The notes beneath the pieces are model-generated. The model was not told the origin of the DNA. It did not search any database and saw only the letters and a program-made list of their open reading frames with translations. Shown here in pieces: positions 22,572 to 31,386 of a stretch of 48,520 nucleotides of DNA. This DNA comes from Candidatus Woesearchaeota archaeon (lineage in GTDB: Archaea; Nanobdellota; Nanobdellia; Woesearchaeales; BM511), in the NCBI GenBank assembly GCA_002867475.1, contig PKTL01000082.1:1-48520 (forward strand). The letters run 5' to 3'. Position 1 is the stretch's first letter; the number at the start of each line of letters is the position of its first letter. Position numbers and translations under genes: made by a program.

Positions 22572-24641
22572 ATGAGAATAAAAAAATTGGTCCTGGACAA
22601 TATAAGAAGCTATAGGTCAGAAACTATCAATTTTCCAGATGGTTCAATACTTCTCCAAGGAGATATTGGAAGTGGGAAATCAACAATACTTCTATCAATT
22701 GAGTTTGCGTTATTTGGTTTTCGAAGGCAAGACCTTTCAGGAAGCACACTTTTAAGACATGGTGAGTCAAATGGGGGTGTTGAGCTTCATTTTGAGATAG
22801 AAAAAAATAAGATAATCATCAAACGAACCTTGAAAAGAACCAATAACGCCATAAAGCAAGAAGCAGGTTATATAATAATAAACGATTCTAAGCATGACCT
22901 AACGCCAATCGAATTAAAAAGTAAGATATTGGATCTATTAGGATACCCTGAAGACTTATTATCAAAAACAAAAGAATCAATATACAGATACACAGTATAT
23001 ACTCCTCAAGAATCTATGAAACAGATAGTGTTTGCAGATGTACAAGAACGACTTGACATATTAAGAAGAGTATTTGGGATTGATAAATATAAGAGGATAA
23101 AAGAAAATCTAGCAATATATCTCAAAGAGACCAAGAAAAAAATGGCATATCAGCAAGGAGCCTATGAAGGTATGGAAGAACTTCAAAAAGAACTAGCAAA
23201 TCTAGAAAAAGAATCAACAGATGCAAAAAAGGTTTTGATAGATCTCGAATCCAGATCAAAAGAATCAAAAGAAGCTTTAGAAAAAAAAGACCTGGAATTC
23301 AAAGAATACAGTAAAAAGATATCTGAATATGAATCTCATAAGTCAAAGATCGATGTAATAAACCAAAAAATTGTGCAGATCGAAAATATATCTATAAGGA
23401 ACAAAAAGAAAAAAGAAGAATATGTATTAAATCTTGATGCTGAAAAGAAGAAAATAGAAGGTAAAACCTTCGATGTATCAAAATTGAGCAAATTTCTTGA
23501 TGAGCTGAACATAAAGAAAAAAGATTTAGAAGAAAAAAGATCCGAACTATCACAAAAAAAAGCAGTGAGCAACTCAAAGATAAACGACTCAAAAAATCTA
23601 ACTTCAAAAATCGCATCTATAGATAACTGCCCTATGTGCATGCAAGAAGTAGGAAGGGATCATAAAGAATCAATAAGAAATGATTCAAAAAAAATCATAG
23701 ATATCTCAACTGAAAAGATAGTAAAGATTGATTTGACATTGAAAAAGATAGAACATAATCTTGAGATAATATCAAAAAAAGCGATTGATACTCAAGAAAA
23801 AATAAATGGATCAAAAGCTCTTGATATAATAAAAAAAAGTATTGAAGATAAGGAAAAAGAACTAAAAAGCATAATCCATGAATCAACCACATTAGAAAAA
23901 GAAATTCTTGAACTGAAAAAACAAAAAGAAACATTAACAAAAGATTTATCTGAAAAGGACTATGATAAGGAAAAGCTTGCAAATCTAGAATCTGAAAAGA
24001 AAATAACAAACGAAAAATATCAATCTATCATCCTAGAAAAAGCAAGATATGAAGAAAAATCAAAAAATTTCTCCATGCAGAACGAATCCTTGAAAAACCG
24101 TATCAATAAGAAAAAAGAATCAAAGAAAAAATACGAAAGATTAAATTCCCACTATGACATATTAGAATCAAAAATGCTTCCTCTAATAAGCTCAATAGAA
24201 AAACAAGTTATGGGAACAATATACTATGAATTCAATAGCTTATTATCAAAATGGTTCAATCTACTCATTGATGAAGAGCTGTTATCCATAAGAATAGACC
24301 ATGAATTCAGTCCAATACTAGAGCAAAACGGGTACGAAACAACAATAGATAACCTTAGCGGTGGTGAAAAAACAGCGGTGGCATTATCTTATAGGCTCGC
24401 ACTCAATCAAGTAATAAATGACCTTGTAAACACCATAAATACAAAAGATTTCTTAATACTCGATGAACCAACAGATGGATTCTCATCAGAACAATTAGAA
24501 AAATTAAATGAGGTCATAAAAGAGCTTGCAATAAACCAATTGATAATAGTAAGTCACGACCAAAAAATTGAAGGTTTTGTTGAAAATCATATAAATATAG
24601 CAAAATCTAGTCATGAAAGCAGTATCGCATCATTAAATTAG
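22572..24641 (+). CDS. Rad50-like SMC ATPase with zinc hook
   Basis: DNA-repair type ABC ATPase of 689 residues, shorter than most archaeal Rad50 (about 850-900). Walker A GDIGSGKST is in the N-terminal lobe, preceded by IKKLVLDNIRSYRSETINF; two long coiled coils flank a zinc hook C353-PM-C356 (CPMC) that joins dimers; the C-terminal lobe has the signature LSGGEKTAVALSYRLALN and Walker B FLILDEPTDG. Rad50 works with the Mre11 nuclease in end processing, but no mre11 lies beside it in this window. A TATA-like TTTATAT about 30 nt upstream marks a separate promoter. Confidence 0.88.
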   Translation: MRIKKLVLDNIRSYRSETINFPDGSILLQGDIGSGKSTILLSIEFALFGFRRQDLSGSTLLRHGESNGGVELHFEIEKNKIIIKRTLKRTNNAIKQEAGYIIINDSKHDLTPIELKSKILDLLGYPEDLLSKTKESIYRYTVYTPQESMKQIVFADVQERLDILRRVFGIDKYKRIKENLAIYLKETKKKMAYQQGAYEGMEELQKELANLEKESTDAKKVLIDLESRSKESKEALEKKDLEFKEYSKKISEYESHKSKIDVINQKIVQIENISIRNKKKKEEYVLNLDAEKKKIEGKTFDVSKLSKFLDELNIKKKDLEEKRSELSQKKAVSNSKINDSKNLTSKIASIDNCPMCMQEVGRDHKESIRNDSKKIIDISTEKIVKIDLTLKKIEHNLEIISKKAIDTQEKINGSKALDIIKKSIEDKEKELKSIIHESTTLEKEILELKKQKETLTKDLSEKDYDKEKLANLESEKKITNEKYQSIILEKARYEEKSKNFSMQNESLKNRINKKKESKKKYERLNSHYDILESKMLPLISSIEKQVMGTIYYEFNSLLSKWFNLLIDEELLSIRIDHEFSPILEQNGYETTIDNLSGGEKTAVALSYRLALNQVINDLVNTINTKDFLILDEPTDGFSSEQLEKLNEVIKELAINQLIIVSHDQKIEGFVENHINIAKSSHESSIASLN

Positions 24642-24659
24642 ATTTTTACTGAATTTAAA

Positions 24660-24735
24660 GTTTATATGTTGGCTCAGAGTGGGTCATCATCACTCGTTAA
24701 AGACTCATGTTCACGCTTAGGAGTCAGTATACAAA
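24660..24735 (+). other. Candidate small RNA region with own TATA box
   Basis: Between rad50 and the next gene, TTTATATG (24661-24668) is followed by two hairpins: GAGTG/CACTC (24677-24681 with 24691-24695) and GACTC/GAGTC (24702-24706 with 24721-24725), ending near ACAAACA. The downstream gene has a separate TATA (24770-24779). Two hairpins and an ACA could fit an H/ACA-like guide RNA, but no pseudouridylation pocket can be confirmed by eye. Confidence 0.3.
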
Positions 24736-24797
24736 CACTATTATTTTGAAAAGACGTTAAATTAAAGATTTATATATAAAATAGTCTTTCTTTTCTC

Positions 24798-26075
24798 ATG
24801 CTTGAAAAGTTAATTGACCATCCAAAGACCTTGCTGGTTGATGATATGACCTCATTGGACAGATTATCAGATTTCTATTCATTAGTTTTTCCAACCCATA
24901 ATATAGAAACAGTATCAACCACAGAAAAAGCATTAGAAAAAGTAACCTCAACAGGATATGATCTTGTAATAGCAAGCACTAAATTACCAAAATCAGATGA
25001 TGATAAGCAGCTTTTTTCAGAAATAAAGGAAATGTATGGGTTGGGTCTTCCAGTGGTTTTTTTATCAGAAGATAAAAATATAGAAAATGCAAAAAAAATT
25101 ATAAGAGCTGGCGCAGCATCTTACATAAACACTCCTTTGAATCCTATCAAGTTTAAGGAACTTATAAATGGGATAATTCTTTCAGGCAGGAATGATAATT
25201 TAAATAATCTTAACATTTTGAAATTGATTGATGATAAATCAATAACGGGTCATGAACTTGATTATCTTGAAGGTATAAATATGTTTTCTGTAAACACTCA
25301 ATCTGATATGCTTAAATTGTTGAGAAAAAATCTTATCCATGCAATAATAAATTTTTATGGTGACACTCCTTTAGGTGGTTTTTTGGGATCAGCATATCCT
25401 CATTTAAGGATATATGATGGTCCAATAGAAGATATTGATTTATTAAAGGATGAATTGTTAGATCATTCTTATATTCAAAGTCCATATCTAGTAAAGTCTG
25501 CTTATAAAAAACCAAGCATAATTGGCGTAACTGGTCCTAAAGGTGTTGGAAAAACAACAATTGTTAATGGTATAATGAATTCAAGAAGAATTCCAAACAC
25601 CATAAAATATGTGACTCGAGAGCCAAGACCTTATGAATGTAATTCGAAAGATCATATCTTTTGTGATGATTCAAGTCTTGACAGATTAGTAGATGAAAAA
25701 AACATAATTGAATTTACTAATTGGGGTGAAAGGATAGGGATAGATCTCGATGAGATAGATTCATATATATCAGAGGGAAGTGATGTTATTTTTACAATAC
25801 CTAGATTAGACATAGTTAAACAATTAAGGCAAATATATCCTGATATGAAAATAGCAAACATTGTACCTAATAATTATAAAGTCATACAAGATATAATAAA
25901 AGAAAGAGATCTTTTTATTCGTGATGAAAAGCAGGTAATTGATGATTATCAAAGATTCAAGAATGCTTCCTATGAGCTTGCAACTTTTGTTAATAATCAT
26001 TTTGGAAATGAATTCTGTAAAGAAGTATACATCACTGAACTTATGAGGGTTATTTCTTCTAGGTTTGAAATATAA
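24798..26075 (+). CDS. Pseudo-receiver fused to a guanylate-kinase-like domain
   Basis: A 425-residue protein of unusual architecture. Residues about 10-125 follow the receiver fold (TLLVDDMTSLDR, DLVIASTKLPKSD, VVFLSED, GAASYINTPLNP), but the phospho-acceptor aspartate is replaced around IAS-T and the conserved lysine before the proline is threonine, so phosphorylation is unlikely. A 110-residue linker follows. Residues about 240-425 are guanylate-kinase-like: Walker A GPKGVGKTT, TREPRPYE like the GMP-binding RxPRxxE, then KDHIFCDDSSLDRLV. GMP kinase activity is uncertain; GK-like scaffolds also exist. TATA at 24770-24779, leaderless. Confidence 0.75.
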   Translation: MLEKLIDHPKTLLVDDMTSLDRLSDFYSLVFPTHNIETVSTTEKALEKVTSTGYDLVIASTKLPKSDDDKQLFSEIKEMYGLGLPVVFLSEDKNIENAKKIIRAGAASYINTPLNPIKFKELINGIILSGRNDNLNNLNILKLIDDKSITGHELDYLEGINMFSVNTQSDMLKLLRKNLIHAIINFYGDTPLGGFLGSAYPHLRIYDGPIEDIDLLKDELLDHSYIQSPYLVKSAYKKPSIIGVTGPKGVGKTTIVNGIMNSRRIPNTIKYVTREPRPYECNSKDHIFCDDSSLDRLVDEKNIIEFTNWGERIGIDLDEIDSYISEGSDVIFTIPRLDIVKQLRQIYPDMKIANIVPNNYKVIQDIIKERDLFIRDEKQVIDDYQRFKNASYELATFVNNHFGNEFCKEVYITELMRVISSRFEI

Positions 26076-26087
26076 AATAATATTAAT

Positions 26088-27029
26088 TCAATATTCAAGT
26101 GCTGTTCTTGCTTCAATCAAATCAAGCAAGATTTCACATATCTGGAACATATCTGCAAGGATTATAATTTCAATCTCTGAAATGTTTTTAGATATATCTT
26201 TTAGCATTTTTTCAGCAGTATATCTAATATTATTTATCTTATGTATATCTTTATTTTCATATTTATAGAACAATTCATAATACTTAGTGATGCTTTCATG
26301 GATGAGTGAAAGCAGATCTATACTTTTTTTATCAAATTTTTTATCTAATTCCATAGCGTTTCTAGCGGCATATTTTATGATATCAGTTATCCTATCGAGA
26401 AGAGCAATAATGTGATAATAATAACTTGTTTTTTTGGGTTCGATATAACCTTTCTTGTTCAATATTCTTAAGCAATAGCTTACAAATTTGGTTATTGTAT
26501 CATGCTTTGCATCAAAGGTTTCAAAAGAAGCATTATTTTCCTCTTTTGTAGCATTCAAGAATTCTTCAGACATGCTTTTCAATAATAAGAATATCCTTCT
26601 TAATACTTGGTCAAATTCTTTGAAATTTATAGTCTGTAAATCTTTTATCTTGCAGGATCTTTCTTTTTCATCGATTATTTCATATCCTATCAATCTATCA
26701 ATCTCTTTATGGATTACTGATATAACATTGACTTCTTTGTTTTTTCTTTGATAGGTTGTTTTAGTTTCATCAAACCTTACATCTACAAGATCATAACCCA
26801 GTCTATAGAGGCTTCTTAATATATACATTATACTGGTTCTGTCAAGGCCTGTTATATCTATCTTTGTCTCTTCAGAGGGTGATTCGGTTGATGACCTTAT
26901 TATTATATTATCTTCTTCTGTGATTACATCTAGTTCAGATCCTTTGATTATTCCATATTTTTTGACCCAATCAGATGGGAGTGATATGACGTGGCTAGCA
27001 GGTCCATGCTTGATAACTTTTCTTCTCAT
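26088..27029 (-). CDS. AbrB-PhoU archaeal regulator
   Basis: A 313-residue two-domain protein. Residues 1-48 are an AbrB/SpoVT swapped-hairpin DNA-binding domain (RKVIKHGPASHVISLPSDWV). Residues about 110-313 form two helical bundles of PhoU type with the E/D-rich metal-binding pattern (FETFDAKHDTITKF, LLDRITDIIKYAARNAME). PhoU proteins adjust phosphate transport and signalling; this fused form is widespread in archaea, and here no pst transporter is adjacent. It is convergent with the preceding gene and divergent from the JAMM gene. Confidence 0.9.
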   Translation of the reverse strand: MRRKVIKHGPASHVISLPSDWVKKYGIIKGSELDVITEEDNIIIRSSTESPSEETKIDITGLDRTSIMYILRSLYRLGYDLVDVRFDETKTTYQRKNKEVNVISVIHKEIDRLIGYEIIDEKERSCKIKDLQTINFKEFDQVLRRIFLLLKSMSEEFLNATKEENNASFETFDAKHDTITKFVSYCLRILNKKGYIEPKKTSYYYHIIALLDRITDIIKYAARNAMELDKKFDKKSIDLLSLIHESITKYYELFYKYENKDIHKINNIRYTAEKMLKDISKNISEIEIIILADMFQICEILLDLIEARTALEY

Positions 27030-27147
27030 TAGCTTTAGTTATTCTTTTTTATTTAAAAAACTAACCTTTAATATATACATGCATATATATAATATCAAGA
27101 TTAAATATATATTCTTTCTTATCTTATATATCTATGGATGATGGAAT

Positions 27148-27678
27148 ATGAAACAAGATATAAAACCTATAATATTTTTTTTAACAACGATTTGTACAAT
27201 TGTATCTATAATGGTAGGTTTAGGAGTAATTTTTGGGGCTATAGACTATAAGTTCAATAGTGAAGTCTTTATGGAGACAACATCTTATAATTCGAATCTA
27301 TATATGAATAAAGAATTAGCGGACGAATTGAATACCTATTATGCTGATTCAAAAAGAGAATTTTCTGCATGTATAATTATATCCCAAGAAAAAACACAGG
27401 TGTCAAATGATAATCTAAATATTGATTATTACCTAACTGGGATAGAGGGTCAAGTTAAATATTCAGGGTTCGATCATTCAACAAATGAAATGTGTAATTA
27501 TGGAACAATTCACAGTCATCCGAAAGGAACACCTTACTTTTCTATTGCTGACATCACTGCTTTCAAAAGTAGGATAAAAGAAGGAGAAACATTTGCTGTA
27601 ATAATACATGGAGAAAATGAATTCACATATATAACACGAAATGATTTTGAAGAGAAAAAGGTGGTAATCACAAACTGA
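27148..27678 (+). CDS. Membrane-anchored JAMM/MPN+ metalloprotease-like protein
   Basis: A 176-residue protein with one N-terminal membrane helix (about 7-32) followed by a JAB/MPN domain. The complete JAMM zinc motif is visible: E71 (REFSACI), then H122-S-H124 with seven residues to S132 and D135 (HSHPKGTPYFSIAD). JAMM enzymes remove ubiquitin-like modifiers or cut peptides. Archaeal members are usually cytosolic; this one is tethered, and its side of the membrane cannot be decided with certainty, though the basic N-terminus suggests the catalytic domain faces out. No SAMP-like gene is nearby. Confidence 0.82.
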   Translation: MKQDIKPIIFFLTTICTIVSIMVGLGVIFGAIDYKFNSEVFMETTSYNSNLYMNKELADELNTYYADSKREFSACIIISQEKTQVSNDNLNIDYYLTGIEGQVKYSGFDHSTNEMCNYGTIHSHPKGTPYFSIADITAFKSRIKEGETFAVIIHGENEFTYITRNDFEEKKVVITN

Positions 27679-27699
27679 TTTTTTCATTACATACCAACA

Positions 27700-27762
27700 A
27701 TAGGGCACTTTTTAGAATTCCATCTTCCAAACAAATTTCTAGAAGTGCCCTATCTTTTTTTT
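27700..27762 (+). terminator. Large hairpin terminator after the JAMM gene
   Basis: ATAGGGCACTT (27700-27710) pairs perfectly with AAGTGCCCTAT (27743-27753), with an inner TAGAA/TTCTA stem (27713-27717 with 27737-27741), and is followed at once by eight T residues (27755-27762). It is the most G+C-rich hairpin around and insulates the JAMM gene from the AAA+ gene. Confidence 0.8.
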
Positions 27763-27844
27763 AAGCTTATTTTTACGATTAATCGCGTTTAATTTACTCA
27801 TTCTATCGCAACTTATTTAAACCTGCAAAAACTTAAAAAATACT

Positions 27845-28894
27845 ATGACTTGGTTTAAACAACTAAAATTTGTTGAAAATCCTTTAGATATCAGGCCAAG
27901 CACTATTCTTATAGGTCTTGATGAAGAAGAGGAAAGGCTAAAAAATCATATACAAAAAGGAGAAGTTTGCTTCATAAATGGTTTGACAGGAAGTGGAAAA
28001 ACAAGTCTTCTAAAGAAAATACAAGAAGCAATGAAAGATCACGAATTCATATATCTTGATGCACATGACCTTCCAAAGAACTTTAATCTTGAAGATGAAT
28101 TAAAAAGCAAAAAAAGCATTTTTGACAAGATCACATTTAAAGAATGGCCAAAAAAACCACCTGTGATAATAATAGACGAATTTCAAGAAACAGATAGGAA
28201 TCTCGTATTAAAAATAAGAAGTAAATGGGAAAATCCTATACAAAAAAGGATAAAATCAATAATTTTCGCTCAAATCAGTCATCACCTTCATAATGTTACA
28301 GATAGCTTCAAGGAAAGAATAGGAAATAGAACAATAACTTTATCACCTCTTGACAGCGAGAATCTGAAAAGAATGTTATCAGCAAGACTTTTGAAACGAA
28401 AAAGAAGTTATGCAGATAGATTTGCAGATGAAGCACTTAACATGCTTATATACAGTAGTGGTGGCAATCCAAGACGATTCCTAGAGCAAGCAGACCTAGT
28501 TTTTGACTTTCATTATCAAAGATTCAAAGATATAAATCCTATAATAAAAGAAGGTTACAAGATAAATCATTATGCAGTAAAAGAAATACTTGAATTAAAT
28601 GGGATAAATTGTGAAGGATTTAAAGCAAAGACTGATGTTAAGAAGAAATCAACAGGGGACACATTTGAAACATACTTCACAGAAAATGAAAAGAAAGTAC
28701 TTAATTTTTTGATACAGAAAGGTCCATCAACATACTCTCAGATAGCACTTGGTATCAAGATAAAGAAAGCAATGGTCAAAAGGATAGTTCAAGGCTTAAA
28801 AAAGAAAAATGGTGTCAAGCTTGAAGGAAGAACAGATCAAGGGTACACCTGGAATGTTAGTCCTCATGCTAAGCGGATGACAGTAAAGATTTAA
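27845..28894 (+). CDS. AAA+ ATPase with C-terminal winged helix
   Basis: A 349-residue relative of the cassette ATPases at 7.7-9.2 and 13.6-15.3 kb, but self-sufficient. N-terminal box TWFKQLKFVENPLDIRPS, Walker A GLTGSGKTS, Walker B VIIIDEFQE, arginine box KERIGNRTITL, and sensor-2-like SGGNPRRFLEQAD are all present. Residues about 280-349 form a winged helix (FTENEKKVLNFLIQKG, STYSQIALGIKIKKAMVKRI) as in Orc1/Cdc6-type proteins, although the overall sequence is not a clear Orc1. A DNA-binding ATPase is likely. A TATA-like ATTTAAACC about 30 nt before the ATG suggests a leaderless gene. Confidence 0.82.
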   Translation: MTWFKQLKFVENPLDIRPSTILIGLDEEEERLKNHIQKGEVCFINGLTGSGKTSLLKKIQEAMKDHEFIYLDAHDLPKNFNLEDELKSKKSIFDKITFKEWPKKPPVIIIDEFQETDRNLVLKIRSKWENPIQKRIKSIIFAQISHHLHNVTDSFKERIGNRTITLSPLDSENLKRMLSARLLKRKRSYADRFADEALNMLIYSSGGNPRRFLEQADLVFDFHYQRFKDINPIIKEGYKINHYAVKEILELNGINCEGFKAKTDVKKKSTGDTFETYFTENEKKVLNFLIQKGPSTYSQIALGIKIKKAMVKRIVQGLKKKNGVKLEGRTDQGYTWNVSPHAKRMTVKI

Positions 28895-28944
28895 TTAATG
28901 AATTAAAGACACTTTTTTTATAATTTAAATTCTAAAAATTATTT

Positions 28945-29463
28945 ATGGGTTACATACAAACAGATGATGGTATTATAAAGATTCCATTAGTTTTTGTCTC
29001 AGAAAATCCAGATATTGATAGTGTTCAAACAGATATATTATCAAGATTCTTACACATCGCAATATCTCATGGACATAATTCTATAGATGATCTACTAGTA
29101 GGCACTAATAATGAAAAAGAAATAATAACCATATTAGAAGATGCACAGAAACTTTATCTATTATATTCTGATTATGCAAAAAATCATAAGATATGCCACA
29201 AATTAGATGAAGCTAAATTAAAATCATTACATATGGGTGCTAGAAATGGGGGTTTTAAAATGGTAGATACAAAATTATTAGAACTTTCTGAATTCGCTGA
29301 GGATATTGAAAACTATTATTTTCTAAAAGGAGTAAATGTAATAAAACCTAATAAGTATCCTTTAGACTTAACAAGAACAGTTTATACATTATTTACAGGA
29401 ATAGGATTGGATATATATCCAGACCATTTTAGAAGAATAAATTTCAATACAGCAGTTATTTAA
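28945..29463 (+). CDS. Uncharacterised protein (172 aa)
   Basis: Not recognised. A soluble, mixed alpha/beta protein starting MGYIQTDDGIIKIPLVFVSE, with a histidine-bearing helix (FLHIAISHGHNSIDDLL) and a helical middle. It has no signal peptide. A TATA-like box about 25 nt before the ATG suggests its own promoter. The 3' end overlaps the convergent rubrerythrin gene by 8 bp. Confidence 0.6.
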   Translation: MGYIQTDDGIIKIPLVFVSENPDIDSVQTDILSRFLHIAISHGHNSIDDLLVGTNNEKEIITILEDAQKLYLLYSDYAKNHKICHKLDEAKLKSLHMGARNGGFKMVDTKLLELSEFAEDIENYYFLKGVNVIKPNKYPLDLTRTVYTLFTGIGLDIYPDHFRRINFNTAVI

Positions 29464-29878
29464 GCCTTGTAATCTCATTTTTAATCATATTCTTATGTCT
29501 AAGCTCTTCACGTGCAAGATTTTCAAACAATCTTTTAGCTTTTGGATTATTAGTCTTTTTTGATAAAAGTTCATAACCTTTATTTGCTGCATCTTCTTTC
29601 TTTACAGCACTCTTTAGATTTGAAATGAGTTTTCCCATTTCATCAAGAGGTGTCAACATAAGATTTTCAAGCAAATTAAAATCTTTGGATGTACCTAAAA
29701 ATTCAAAATCACTTCCAAAATCAATTAAAGATTTCTTATGGGTAAGCTCTTCATCTGCAAGGGTTTCAAAAAGTATCTTGCTGCTTGTAGTTTTGGCTTT
29801 CTTTGCCATCTCAAGATAGAATTGATATGATTTTTCCTCACTGATTATAGCATCATCAATGACTTCTTTTAGATCCAT
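29456..29878 (-). CDS. Rubrerythrin-like ferritin-fold diiron protein
   Basis: A 140-residue four-helix-bundle protein with the diiron ligand set: E in IISEEKSYQ, ExxH in DEELTHKKS, E in VKKEDAAN and ExxH in REELRHKN. The C-terminal rubredoxin domain of classical rubrerythrin is missing, so this is the erythrin-only type. Such proteins reduce peroxide and protect against oxygen in anaerobes. A TATA-like TATTTAAAC region lies 20-30 nt before the ATG. Confidence 0.88.
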   Translation of the reverse strand: MDLKEVIDDAIISEEKSYQFYLEMAKKAKTTSSKILFETLADEELTHKKSLIDFGSDFEFLGTSKDFNLLENLMLTPLDEMGKLISNLKSAVKKEDAANKGYELLSKKTNNPKAKRLFENLAREELRHKNMIKNEITRLK

Positions 29879-29942
29879 AAATAAAAAAATAGAAAAAGAA
29901 TATTTAAACTTATTCTTTTGCTTAAGGTTTAACTAGTCTATT

Positions 29943-30131
29943 TCAATCTTTCATCCCACACTTTTTCAGGATGATTTCAAGAGGACAAAAGCCGGTAAGT
30001 GAATATTGGAAAAGGTTCAAGCCTACAAACATAGGTAAGAAAACCCAATATTTATTCACAAGAAGTGTGAGTAGGCTTCCAATAAACACTAAGCTTCCAG
30101 CAATCATCTTTATTGCATCTTGTACTTTCAT
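29943..30131 (-). CDS. DUF2892 (YgaP-type) membrane protein
   Basis: A 62-residue protein with two membrane helices (about 8-25 and 28-47) and the family ending GFCPLEIILKKCGMK with two cysteines. DUF2892 domains occur alone or fused to rhodanese in YgaP; the role is unknown but often linked to sulfur or redox chemistry. It lies 13 nt after the COG1361-like gene and beside rubrerythrin, and could be read from the export operon. Confidence 0.85.
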   Translation of the reverse strand: MKVQDAIKMIAGSLVFIGSLLTLLVNKYWVFLPMFVGLNLFQYSLTGFCPLEIILKKCGMKD

Positions 30132-30144
30132 AAGATATCAACTC

Positions 30145-31377
30145 TTATTTCTTCTTTATAAACATACTGTATATTATAAAGATCGCTGCAATAACACCTA
30201 TGGCAATTCCTAGCCTAAGCACATTGTTTGGTGCGACACCATCAACTTCGAATTTAGCTCTTCTGCTGTAAGTATAGATTGTGTCATCTCCTTCATCGCT
30301 ATCTCCTTTTGCTCTTATAAGAACCTTAAAATCATGAACTTTCTCTTCAGCATCACTTTTTATATCAATCTCAAAGAAAGCCAATCCCTCTTCATCAGGT
30401 TCAAGTTCGCCGATGTAGTTGCTTCTCACATCAAAATCAAACGGTTGACTATTTTGTTTGATGATTCGTACATCAACACTTTCAGCAGTCTCATCACCTA
30501 TATTTTTAATCTTCAATACAAGCTCTCCACTGCTTCCAGCTAGGCCGCTACCGCTTGATTCAACAACTTCAATTAAAGGTTTACTTTGAACAAATAAAGG
30601 TAATGTAATCATCTTATTATACTCATTATTATCAAGATCTTTATAATCTATATTGAAAACTAATTCATGCATGCCTGGCTCAAGATCCTCATTAAGATCA
30701 ATGTTGAAAGTTATTTGTGATGAGCTGGACATCGCAACAAGTCCTGCATAAACCTGATTAGTACTATATGAATGATCCATATTTTCAGGCAAGTTAAGTG
30801 ATACCTCAACATTCTTAGCATCCTTTAATCCACTATTCTCAAGATAAAGGTTAAGCTGGACGAAATTATCTCCTGGCTTTATCTGTGCAGGAACAGTATT
30901 AATATTAGTTAAATCAAGAACTATGCCTTCCTTTTTCACATTCATAGTAAAATATTTTTCTTGGATCTCATCAGATAATTTACCATCTACTTCGTACTGA
31001 AACACAGCTTTGAGTTCATATGTTCCAACAGGTGCGTTATCTGCAACTTTAATTCTAAAATTCTTTCTCCAAACATCTCCAGTGAAAAGGTGACCTATGT
31101 TTCTGTCTCCTTCAGCATCAAGAAATGTCACATAATTTTTTGTTACCGTGTCGCTTGGCTCGATCCAGACATGTAACTTATATTCTCCATCATTACTAAA
31201 ATCTGAATTACTACTAAATAATGCACTCATATCCTGGAAGTTCAGGATAATATCTACTTCATCACCTGCAGAGATTATTGCAGGGTCAAAGCTTACTCCG
31301 TCAAGACTGATACTACCATAACTAGATGCGATCAATGTGACGAATATAATTCCAAATAAAATGTTTTTTTCTCTCAT
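30145..31377 (-). CDS. COG1361-like surface protein accompanying RND permease
   Basis: A 410-residue secreted, membrane-anchored protein: N-terminal signal (MREKNILFGIIFVTLIASSYG), three or more immunoglobulin-like CARDB/NEW3-type beta domains (for example LNLYLENSGLKDAKNVEVSL and LVLKIKNIGDETAESVDVRI), and a C-terminal membrane helix with basic stop (IGVIAAIFIIYSMFIKKK). Such proteins follow RND genes in many archaea and are thought to replace the bacterial periplasmic adaptor (inference). GAGGTA lies upstream of the ATG, and the gene starts 9 nt after the permease C-half. Confidence 0.82.
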   Translation of the reverse strand: MREKNILFGIIFVTLIASSYGSISLDGVSFDPAIISAGDEVDIILNFQDMSALFSSNSDFSNDGEYKLHVWIEPSDTVTKNYVTFLDAEGDRNIGHLFTGDVWRKNFRIKVADNAPVGTYELKAVFQYEVDGKLSDEIQEKYFTMNVKKEGIVLDLTNINTVPAQIKPGDNFVQLNLYLENSGLKDAKNVEVSLNLPENMDHSYSTNQVYAGLVAMSSSSQITFNIDLNEDLEPGMHELVFNIDYKDLDNNEYNKMITLPLFVQSKPLIEVVESSGSGLAGSSGELVLKIKNIGDETAESVDVRIIKQNSQPFDFDVRSNYIGELEPDEEGLAFFEIDIKSDAEEKVHDFKVLIRAKGDSDEGDDTIYTYSRRAKFEVDGVAPNNVLRLGIAIGVIAAIFIIYSMFIKKK

Positions 31378-31386
31378 TTTTTTACC

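Noticed and set aside
27845-28894. Orc1/Cdc6 replication initiator and adjacent origin
   Set aside because: The winged-helix ATPase lacks recognisable Orc1 family sequence beyond AAA+ motifs, and no repeated origin boxes are seen next to it.
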